In this document: piece after piece, positions 1 to 5,053 of the stretch
Layout: every line of letters begins with the position of its first letter
How positions within the stretch are numbered: the first letter of the stretch is position 1
DNA from: an uncultured Lachnospiraceae bacterium
GTDB taxonomy: Bacteria > Bacillota > Clostridia > Lachnospirales > Lachnospiraceae
Assembly: GCA_902796695.1 (NCBI GenBank)
Contig: CADBQE010000149.1
Coordinates: 1-5,689, forward strand
Length of the DNA: 5,689 nt
Reading direction: 5' to 3'
Made by a program: the position numbers and the translations under genes
The notes under the pieces: generated by a model
Seen by the model: only the letters and a program-made list of their open reading frames with translations
Database searches by the model: none
What the model was told of the DNA's origin: nothing

Positions 1-1253
1 ATCGGCGTGGCGCTCATGACCAGCATGTGCGGGGAATTCCCCTTGCCCGCCAGCACATTCCGCTGCCGGACGCCGAAGCGGTGCTGCTCGTCCGTGATCA
101 CGAGGCCCAGTCGGCTGAAGCTTACGCCGTCCTGGATCAGGGCATGCGTCCCGATGACCAGATCGGCTTCCCCGGAGGCGATCCTCCGCAGGATCTCCCT
201 CTTTTCCGCCGCTCTGACGGAAGATGTCAGAAGGACCGGCCTGACCGGAAGCTGCCATGCGGCCAGCAGTGCGGAGATCTTTCCGTAATGCTGCTCCGCC
301 AGCACTTCCGTCGGTGCCATCAGCGCGCCCTGGTAGCCGTTTCCGACGGCCCTGAGCAGCGCCAGCAGCGCGACCGCCGTTTTGCCGGAGCCTACGTCTC
401 CCTGAAGCAGACGGTCCATCCGCCTGTCTCCGGCCAGATCCCGTCCGATCTCCCGAAGTGCGCGCTGCTGAGCCCCCGTCAGCGCATAGGGCAGCCTGGC
501 CAGAGCCTGCTCCTCCAGCGAAGCATCCGGCATGGGGCAGGGATTTTCCCCCGCCTTCTTCTCCTGCCGCATCAGGCGGATCCGCAGGATAAAGGCCGTA
601 AATTCTTCCAGCACCAGGCGGCTGCGGGCCTCTTCCAGCTTCTGAACGGAGTCCGGAAAATGGATCTGGCGGATGGCTTCGGCGCCGTCCGGCAGACCGG
701 GCGGCAGGATGTCGGGCGGCAGCAGGTCCGGCCGGTGATCCGCAAAGCCGAGCGCCTGCTTCATGGCTTTCAGGAAGCGGGCCCGGGACAGGCCGGCGGG
801 CAGACTGTAGACCGGGCGGATCGTGCCCCGCAGTTTTTCGTATTCCTCCGGCGTGTACATTTCCGGCTGATCCATGCTCAGGCCGTATTTTCCGCCGTCC
901 CGCACCCGTCCGCGGAAAACGCGCTCTTCGTATTTATGAATGCTGCTTTTGATATACGGCGCGTGGAAATAGCTCACGCGCAGGGTTCCGCTCCGGTCGC
1001 GGATCCGGAAGGAAACGATCGTATTGCGTCCGAAGCCGTAGGAGGAAGGAGCCGTATCGATGACCGCGCGCACCGCGGCAAACGAGCCCGGCGCCGCGTC
1101 CCGGACCGGAACCGGCTCGCCGTAGGTCTCATAGTCCGCGGGATAGCAGCGCAGCAGGTCTCCCAGCCGCGTGATCCCTATCTTTTCCAGGGCCAGCGCG
1201 GTCTGCGGTCCGATCCCGTCCAGTTTTCTGACCGGCGTCTCTTCCCAGTCCAT
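1..1253 (-). CDS. recG: ATP-dependent DNA helicase RecG, N-terminal 417 residues (3' end outside window)
   Basis: RecG is a superfamily 2 DNA translocase that remodels stalled replication forks and branch-migrates Holliday junctions. The visible 417 residues contain a helix-hairpin-helix-like start (LDGIGPQTA, about 11-19), an OB-fold wedge domain (about 57-118), the Walker A motif GDVGSGKT (285-292), MAPTEVLAEQH in the following helicase segment, the DExH box as DEQHRFG (388-394), and motif III SATP (414-417) at the window edge. The rest of the helicase core, including the second RecA-like domain and the C-terminal TRG motif, lies outside, since RecG proteins are usually about 680 residues or more. 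The ATG at 1253 is chosen because AGGAAGGAG lies just upstream (about 1262-1270). An in-frame TTG at 1274 is possible but would put that Shine-Dalgarno sequence inside the gene. It follows fakA after 78 bp holding a hairpin, and is probably the last visible member of the TetR-asp23-fakA-recG unit. The reading frame is intact. Confidence 0.97.
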   Translation of the reverse strand, partial: MDWEETPVRKLDGIGPQTALALEKIGITRLGDLLRCYPADYETYGEPVPVRDAAPGSFAAVRAVIDTAPSSYGFGRNTIVSFRIRDRSGTLRVSYFHAPYIKSSIHKYEERVFRGRVRDGGKYGLSMDQPEMYTPEEYEKLRGTIRPVYSLPAGLSRARFLKAMKQALGFADHRPDLLPPDILPPGLPDGAEAIRQIHFPDSVQKLEEARSRLVLEEFTAFILRIRLMRQEKKAGENPCPMPDASLEEQALARLPYALTGAQQRALREIGRDLAGDRRMDRLLQGDVGSGKTAVALLALLRAVGNGYQGALMAPTEVLAEQHYGKISALLAAWQLPVRPVLLTSSVRAAEKREILRRIASGEADLVIGTHALIQDGVSFSRLGLVITDEQHRFGVRQRNVLAGKGNSPHMLVMSATP

Positions 1254-1275
1254 CCCGTCTTCTCCTTCCTGCAAA

Positions 1276-1305
1276 ATACGGACAAAGGTTCCCCTTTGCC
1301 CGTAT
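1276..1305 (-). other. Hairpin in the fakA-recG gap (possible attenuator, weak terminator or processing site)
   Basis: The arms are ATACGG-A-CAAAGG and CCTTTG-C-CCGTAT, two 6-bp blocks separated by one A/C mismatch around a 4-base loop. On the transcribed (minus) strand the loop reads GGAA, which fits a GNRA tetraloop, and the hairpin is followed by only four T residues before TTTTGC and the recG Shine-Dalgarno sequence. The short T tract makes it a weak intrinsic terminator at best. Partial termination, protection of the fakA 3' end or RNA processing are equally possible. The structure is seen directly; its function is inferred. Confidence 0.6.
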
Positions 1306-1331
1306 CTTTCGTTTTATTTCCGATTGTCCGA

Positions 1332-3038
1332 TTACTCCACTGACAGAATGTAGTAGTACACCGGCTGGTCGCCGCGGTAAAGCTCCACATCGCATCCGGT
1401 GTATTTGCGGGTCAGGTCATCCGCAAGTCTGCTAGCATCCGCGTCGGATACATCCGCACCGGAGTAGATCGAAATGACGCTGGCGTCGTCGGACATCATG
1501 GCTTCCACCGTTTCCATCGTAACGTCGTGAAGCTTGCGGCCTACCGCGTAGAGCCCGTCCGGGCCGCCCAGGCCCATTACGTCGCCCTTGCGGATCTTTT
1601 TGCCGCTGATGGTCGTGGCGCGTACGGAGTAGGTGACTTCGGCGCTTTTTACGCTGCCGCGCATTTCGTTCATCTGCTGCTCATTCTCTTCCGGCGAAGC
1701 CGTCTGGTCGTAGCTGACCAGGCAGGTGATGCCTTCCGGAATGGTGGTCGTGGGGATCACGATCACGCGCTTGTCCTGGGTCAGTTCCCGGGCCTGCTGC
1801 GCCGCCAGAATGATGTTCTTGTTGTTCGGGAAGACGAAAACCGTGTGCGCCGGCACCCGGCCGATCGCTTCCAGCAGATCTTCCGTGCTGGGGTTCATGG
1901 TCTGGCCGCCTTCCACGACGACCATCTCCGTATTCAGGCTCAGGAAGATTTCCTTTAATCCTTTTCCGGCTGCGGTGACCACAAAACCGACTTCCTTCCA
2001 GTTCGCTTTATCCGTTTCCGGCGCTGGTGTTTTCCGGATCTCCGCCTTGGCGGCGGCCGCGATGCGGGAAGCGTCCCGGATCAGTTTTTCTTCATGCTCA
2101 TACCGCATGTTGTCGATCTTCATGTTGGTCAGGCCGCCGAAGGTCAGCGCCTTCTGGATGGCCAGGCCGGGATCGTTGGTATGGACGTGGACCTTGCAGA
2201 TCTCTTCGTCCGCCACCATGACTATGGAGTCGCCCAGGCTTTCCAGATAGCTCTTGAAGCCCAGTTCTTCTTCTTCGGTCATGGGTTTCACCAGGTTGAT
2301 CAGGAACTCCGTGCAGTAGCCGAAGGTGATCTCGCCCAGGTTTTCGTTATTGACGATGACTTCGTCATGGGTCACGGAGCCGTCGGAAGCAACGCCGGCC
2401 GGCGCCGCCGCGGCGATCTCCTGTCCCATCAGACAGGCATAGGCGCCTTTCAGGAATACGATGAGTCCCTGGCCGCCGGAGTCCACCACGCCGGCTTCCT
2501 TAAGCACCGGAAGCAACTCGGGGGTCTGCGCCAGCACTTCTTCGCCGTGCGCGATCGTGGTGCTGAACAGGGCTTCGATATCGGTTTCTTCCGGCGCGTG
2601 CTCCGTCCAATATTCCGCCATGCCGCGGGCCACGGTCAGGATCGTGCCTTCCTTCGGCTTCATGACCGCTTTGTAAGCGGTTTCCACGGCCTTGGTCACG
2701 GCCTCCGAGAGGCTGTTGACGTCCAGAAACGACTGTTCCTGCACCACTTTGCAGAAACCGCGGAACAGCTGGGACAGGATCACGCCGCTGTTGCCGCGCG
2801 CGCCGCGCAGGGAGCCGAAAGAGATTGCTTTCGCCACGGCCGGCATATCCGGATCGCTCAGCTTGCCCAGTTCTCTGACGGCGGAAGACACCGTCATGGT
2901 CATATTGGTTCCCGTATCGCCGTCAGGCACCGGGAATACGTTCAGATCGTTGATCCAGTTCTTGTTGGCTTCCAGCGTCGCTGCTCCGGACAGGAACAGA
3001 CTCATCAGCCGGGAAGCATTCAATTGGTAGGTAGCCAC
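1332..3038 (-). CDS. fakA: DAK2 (DhaL) domain fatty acid kinase subunit FakA/YloV-like
   Basis: This 568-residue protein matches the FakA/YloV family (about 550 residues), the ATP-binding subunit that phosphorylates fatty acids presented by a FakB (DegV-family) protein and so feeds exogenous fatty acids into phospholipid synthesis. The N-terminal DhaL-fold domain (about 1-205) carries NVFPVPDGDTGTNM (33-46), whose D39 and D41 are expected Mg-ATP ligands, RGNSGVILSQ (81-90) and DSGGQGLIVF (186-195). An Ala-rich linker (about 207-222) leads to the middle domain with C242 and VHVHTNDPG (H284, H286), matching the Cys/His/His zinc site reported in Staphylococcus aureus FakA. The C-terminal EDD-fold domain has GGQTMNPST (377-385) and FPNNKNI (403-409). 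The start is GTG at 3038, with GGAGG eight bases upstream; the ATG at 3044 is out of frame. The gap from asp23 is 18 bp, so co-transcription is likely. No FakB gene is visible, which is usual because fakB is generally unlinked. Confidence 0.93.
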   Translation of the reverse strand: MATYQLNASRLMSLFLSGAATLEANKNWINDLNVFPVPDGDTGTNMTMTVSSAVRELGKLSDPDMPAVAKAISFGSLRGARGNSGVILSQLFRGFCKVVQEQSFLDVNSLSEAVTKAVETAYKAVMKPKEGTILTVARGMAEYWTEHAPEETDIEALFSTTIAHGEEVLAQTPELLPVLKEAGVVDSGGQGLIVFLKGAYACLMGQEIAAAAPAGVASDGSVTHDEVIVNNENLGEITFGYCTEFLINLVKPMTEEEELGFKSYLESLGDSIVMVADEEICKVHVHTNDPGLAIQKALTFGGLTNMKIDNMRYEHEEKLIRDASRIAAAAKAEIRKTPAPETDKANWKEVGFVVTAAGKGLKEIFLSLNTEMVVVEGGQTMNPSTEDLLEAIGRVPAHTVFVFPNNKNIILAAQQARELTQDKRVIVIPTTTIPEGITCLVSYDQTASPEENEQQMNEMRGSVKSAEVTYSVRATTISGKKIRKGDVMGLGGPDGLYAVGRKLHDVTMETVEAMMSDDASVISIYSGADVSDADASRLADDLTRKYTGCDVELYRGDQPVYYYILSVE

Positions 3039-3056
3039 GCCCCATTCCTCCAGGTA

Positions 3057-3413
3057 TTAATCGATCAGGCGAACACCTTCTACAAAGACATTGACCTTTT
3101 CCACCGGAATACCGGTGAAAGCTTCCACTTTGTATTTCCCGTCTTCGATCAGGTTGTCCGAGACGGCCGCAATGCTGACCCCGTAAGCCACGATCACGGG
3201 AAATTCCAGAAGGAGCCTGCCTTCGTTCACCTGGACGCTGATGCCCTGTGCCAGGTTTTCCTTCTTTAACAGCTGCGCAATTCCATCCTTCATATTCATG
3301 GCAGCCATACCGACGACGCCGAAGCATTCGCCAGCAACGGCACCCGCATATTTGGCGATCACATCGGTATCGATGATGACTTCGCCTTTTTCTGTCCTGA
3401 TATTTGCTTTCAT
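3057..3413 (-). CDS. Asp23/Gls24 family envelope stress protein (YloU-like)
   Basis: This 118-residue protein has the Asp23/Gls24 (DUF322) pattern: an N-terminal TEKGEVIIDTDVIAKYAG (about 7-24), the GVVGMA segment (about 33-38), a basic QLLKKEN stretch, a GISVQVNEGRLLLEFPVIVAYG beta-strand region spanning about 57-78, and a C-terminal VEKVNVFVEGVRL. In Bacillus the homologue YloU sits directly before YloV as here. S. aureus Asp23 is a membrane-associated envelope stress protein held by AmaP, but the role of the single-domain YloU type is not settled. No signal peptide or membrane segment is visible. The frame is open for 15 more codons, to an ATG at 3458, but the ATG at 3413 is preferred because AAGGGAG lies about seven bases upstream and the family homology begins there. 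It lies 62 bp after the TetR gene and 18 bp before fakA, so it is probably in the same transcript. Confidence 0.92.
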   Translation of the reverse strand: MKANIRTEKGEVIIDTDVIAKYAGAVAGECFGVVGMAAMNMKDGIAQLLKKENLAQGISVQVNEGRLLLEFPVIVAYGVSIAAVSDNLIEDGKYKVEAFTGIPVEKVNVFVEGVRLID

Positions 3414-3424
3414 GAACGTCTCCC

Positions 3425-3439
3425 TTCTCACAATGAGAA
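3425..3439 (-). other. Small inverted repeat next to the asp23 Shine-Dalgarno sequence
   Basis: TTCTCA and TGAGAA form perfect 6-bp arms around CAA. On the mRNA the downstream arm runs straight into GGGAG of the asp23 ribosome binding site. A three-base loop is tight, so the hairpin would be modest, but it could influence translation or mark a protein site. There is no T run, so it is not an intrinsic terminator. I see no convincing promoter in this 62-bp gap. Confidence 0.35.
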
Positions 3440-3475
3440 CTGCCGGGGGTCTGCGCACCTTTGATCAGACGTGCG

Positions 3476-4027
3476 TTATCTCCCGGCTTTGATGCTCTTG
3501 TCAAAGGCAATGACACTGTTGGCGATCTTTTCCGGGGAAATCTTCATGCCGTCATTGATCCAGGCTTCCAGGAGCCCCATAACGGCACAGTTTCCGTACG
3601 TCACGCGGATCCAGTCATCCTCCGACAGCGCCGCGCCGAATTTTGGCGCATAGTAATAGCGCCAGAGCATTTCGAAAAAGTCTTCGTATTTGCCGTCCCT
3701 GCGCTGCAGCATAAACATGCTGCGGGCCTTTTTATCACGGTAAATAGCGGTAATCAGCCGGGAAACCAGTTCATAGATGTCTGAACGGTCTTCCGGGATC
3801 GTCTCCTTCATGAGGTTTTCCAGATCCGCCTTCATGCCGGCGCGGACAGTCTCTCCGAGCTGTTCCGCGTCCTGGTAGTATTTGTAGAACGTTGTCCGGT
3901 TCACCTGGGCTCTTTCACAGATTTCCTTGACTGTGACCTTTTTGCCGGGATTGCTGCTTAATACTTCAAAATAAGCAGATTCGATCGCTTCTTTGGTAAT
4001 CGCAACCCTTTTGCTCTGTTTCCTCAT
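3476..4027 (-). CDS. TetR/AcrR family transcriptional regulator with a DhaS-like C-terminal domain
   Basis: This 183-residue protein has a typical TetR-family DNA-binding domain: helix-turn-helix residues about 30-53 read KKVTVKEICERAQVNRTTFY followed by KYYQD. The C-terminal ligand or dimer domain (about 75-183) contains GLLEAWINDGMKISPEKIA (151-169), a segment resembling the TetR_C_7 (DhaS-type) group; this finer assignment is from memory and less certain than TetR family membership. The ATG at 4027 is preceded by AAAGG at a suitable distance. The gene has its own promoter at 4102-4130 with a perfect palindrome beside the -35 box, as expected for an autoregulated TetR protein. It lies between rpmB and asp23, a position with no regulator in B. 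subtilis, and its 62-bp spacing to asp23 without a terminator suggests that it heads the asp23-fakA-recG unit. The ligand is unknown. A link to fatty acid or membrane state is inferred only from the neighbours. Confidence 0.9.
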   Translation of the reverse strand: MRKQSKRVAITKEAIESAYFEVLSSNPGKKVTVKEICERAQVNRTTFYKYYQDAEQLGETVRAGMKADLENLMKETIPEDRSDIYELVSRLITAIYRDKKARSMFMLQRRDGKYEDFFEMLWRYYYAPKFGAALSEDDWIRVTYGNCAVMGLLEAWINDGMKISPEKIANSVIAFDKSIKAGR

Positions 4028-4101
4028 AATTTCAGCCTTTCATGGTACTAGCTGACAGCGGAATCTTGAAATAACACTTCAGCCTCATAGGGGTTGTTAA
4101 T

Positions 4102-4130
4102 ATTCTACAGGGGGCGGCCGAAAAAATCAA
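4102..4130 (-). promoter_or_regulatory. Predicted vegetative (sigma-A) promoter for the TetR-asp23-fakA-recG unit
   Basis: On the minus strand, TTGATT (4130-4125) and TAGAAT (4107-4102) are separated by exactly 17 bases. The -10 box matches five of six consensus bases and the -35 box four of six. Transcription would begin near 4095, giving a leader of about 67 bases before the TetR start. I see no equally good promoter nearer to asp23, fakA or recG. Confidence 0.7.
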
Positions 4131-4131
4131 T

Positions 4132-4145
4132 CACCGAATTCGGTG
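4132..4145. promoter_or_regulatory. Perfect 14-bp palindrome, candidate TetR operator
   Basis: CACCGAATTCGGTG is its own reverse complement and ends one base from the -35 box of the TetR promoter. AT-rich flanks on both sides set it off clearly. TetR-family regulators commonly bind palindromes of this size beside their own promoters. Its place just upstream of -35, rather than over -10, would suit either repression by blocking polymerase or activation. That the adjacent TetR protein binds it is inferred. Confidence 0.65.
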
Positions 4146-4184
4146 TAAAAAAGTGAAAAATAGAGAAAAGCCCAATTTTTCTAC

Positions 4185-4233
4185 GGGACCGCCGCGGAAT
4201 AATCCGAAAAGGGCATTTCCGCCGGACCGTCCC
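4185..4233. other. Weak imperfect inverted repeat in the rpmB-TetR gap
   Basis: GGGAC (4185-4189) can pair with GTCCC (4229-4233), and GCGGAA (4194-4199) with TTCCGC (4217-4222), separated by an asymmetric internal loop. No T run follows on the minus strand, so it does not look like a terminator. It lies upstream of the TetR promoter and would not be in that transcript. It may be chance in a GC-rich stretch. Confidence 0.25.
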
Positions 4234-4259
4234 TGTCTTTCCGCCCGAATCCTTAAGAG

Positions 4260-4301
4260 AAAAGCCCCGGCCGTCTCTTTTCTGAGACTTCCGGGGCTTT
4301 T
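4260..4301 (-). terminator. Rho-independent terminator after rpmB
   Basis: A perfect 11-bp stem, AAAAGCCCCGG (4260-4270) with CCGGGGCTTTT (4291-4301), encloses a nested GTCTC/GAGAC stem (4273-4277 with 4284-4288). It begins 21 bases after the rpmB stop codon. On the minus strand the stem runs into TTTTCTCTT, an adequate though interrupted T tract. It should end the rpmB transcript and separate it from the TetR unit. On the plus strand the tail is only TTTTG, and there is no gene on that strand to need it. Confidence 0.85.
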
Positions 4302-4322
4302 GTCCGATTCGCAGAAAAGAGA

Positions 4323-4508
4323 TTAGGCTCTTTCCACTTTGCCGGATCTCAGGCAGGAAGTGCAAACATACATCTTTTGCGTTCCCTCACCGACTTTCAC
4401 GCGAACAGACTTCACGTTGGGCTTCCAGATATGATTGGAACGTCTATGAGAATGGCTCACATTGTTTCCAAAATGCACGCCCTTACCGCAAACAGCGCAT
4501 TTCGCCAT
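4323..4508 (-). CDS. rpmB: 50S ribosomal protein L28 (bL28), zinc-ribbon form
   Basis: This 61-residue protein is a full-length bL28, a component of the large ribosomal subunit. It has the family core SHSHRRSNHIWKPN (18-31), followed by VKSVRVKVG and the conserved C-terminal LRSGKVERA. Four cysteines in two CxxC pairs (C4/C7 and C49/C52) make it the zinc-binding C+ form; B. subtilis rpmB lacks these pairs. The ATG at 4508 is supported by a strong AAGGAGG seven bases upstream. It has its own promoter with an extended -10 box and its own terminator, so it appears to be a single-gene transcript, though read-through from ytfJ is possible because no terminator is visible between them. Confidence 0.98.
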   Translation of the reverse strand: MAKCAVCGKGVHFGNNVSHSHRRSNHIWKPNVKSVRVKVGEGTQKMYVCTSCLRSGKVERA

Positions 4509-4535
4509 GACAGCACCTCCTTACTATTAACTGAA

Positions 4536-4549
4536 GCGGTTGGAACCGC
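4536..4549. promoter_or_regulatory. 14-bp inverted repeat in the rpmB leader
   Basis: GCGGTT-GG-AACCGC is a perfect 6-bp inverted repeat with a two-base centre. With a predicted start of transcription near 4552 it would occupy about +3 to +16 of the rpmB message. As RNA it could form a short hairpin at the 5' end; as DNA it could be a repressor site. It shares only ACCG with the TetR palindrome at 4132, so it is not clearly the same operator. Confidence 0.4.
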
Positions 4550-4558
4550 AACAGCGAC

Positions 4559-4587
4559 ACTATACCAAAACCCCGGCAAAAATGCAA
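4559..4587 (-). promoter_or_regulatory. Predicted strong vegetative promoter of rpmB
   Basis: On the minus strand, TTGCAT (4587-4582) and TATAGT (4564-4559) have a 17-base spacer, and TGG before the -10 box fits an extended -10 (TGn) motif. The stretch upstream (about 4592-4623) is rich in A and T tracts, like an UP element. The combination suits a highly expressed ribosomal protein gene. The same gap shows no clear terminator for ytfJ. Confidence 0.8.
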
Positions 4588-4623
4588 GAGGCAATTTCCA
4601 AAAAATTCAAAATTTCCGAAAAA

Positions 4624-5034
4624 TCAGATCTCCAGGTCGTCAAACGCGCTTTCGACGGCCGCATCGACCTTTTTGTTTTTCTTATGCAGCATGGACAGCA
4701 CGCGGTTGACGGTGTCCGGCGCGGACTCGATCAGGTGGACCAGCTTGTCCTGTTCCTGAATATTGATGATGCGGGCATTGCCGTCCTGCACGACCAGCAC
4801 GGCGCTGGGGGAAAACTTGGCGCCCAGGCCGCCGCCTCCCAGGTTGCGGCCGGTGTTTTCGCTCACGTTGGCACCGGCTCCCACGCCTACGGAAACATCC
4901 ATGAGGGGCAGGACGAACGTATTTTCATTGATGATGACAGGCTCTCCCACCACGGTTCTGGAGCTGATCATGCCCTTCATGCTTTCAAACATGGATTCGA
5001 TGGTCGCGCTGAATTTGTTTTTTGCATCCGCCAT
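4624..5034 (-). CDS. ytfJ: Spore_YtfJ (GerW) family sporulation protein
   Basis: This 136-residue protein belongs to the YtfJ/GerW family, which in Bacillus is made during sporulation and is linked to spore germination response; its biochemical action is not known. Recognisable features are an N-terminal helix (about residues 1-25), VVGEPVIINENTFVLPLMDVS, which spans about 28-48, a glycine-rich GVGAGANVSENTGRNLGGGG covering about 50-69, and GAKFSPSAVLVV (71-82) followed by RIINI. There is no signal peptide or membrane segment. The frame stays open for 17 more codons, to 5085, but the ATG at 5034 is chosen because GGGAGG lies eight bases upstream, inside the 19-bp gap after the DUF2953 gene. 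Neighbourhood with DUF2953 mirrors ytfI-ytfJ of B. subtilis, so the two are probably co-transcribed. The gene supports an endospore-forming host. Confidence 0.93.
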   Translation of the reverse strand: MADAKNKFSATIESMFESMKGMISSRTVVGEPVIINENTFVLPLMDVSVGVGAGANVSENTGRNLGGGGLGAKFSPSAVLVVQDGNARIINIQEQDKLVHLIESAPDTVNRVLSMLHKKNKKVDAAVESAFDDLEI

Positions 5035-5053
5035 TGTTTTTTCCTCCCGATGT

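Noticed and set aside
27..1343. Long plus-strand open frame (438 codons) opposite recG
   Set aside because: It is fully antisense to a clear RecG with intact motifs, its translation is rich in Arg, Gln, Pro and Gly with no recognisable domain, and there is no convincing ribosome binding site.
2094..3269. Long plus-strand open frame (391 codons) opposite fakA and asp23
   Set aside because: It spans two well-supported minus-strand genes and their gap, has a His/Gln/Arg/Asp-rich translation with no domain, and is explained by GC-rich codon use on the other strand.
3414..3458. 15-codon N-terminal extension of asp23 to an upstream ATG
   Set aside because: The extension has no family similarity and covers the good AAGGGAG ribosome binding site of the start at 3413.
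4041..4060. FapR-like GTAC-containing half-site in the TetR leader
   Set aside because: Only a partial match (CTAGTACC) is present and the second half needed for a palindrome is missing.
4565..4623. Terminator after ytfJ
   Set aside because: The gap has A/T tracts and repeated GGAAATT but no GC-rich stem, so it reads better as an UP-like element for the rpmB promoter.
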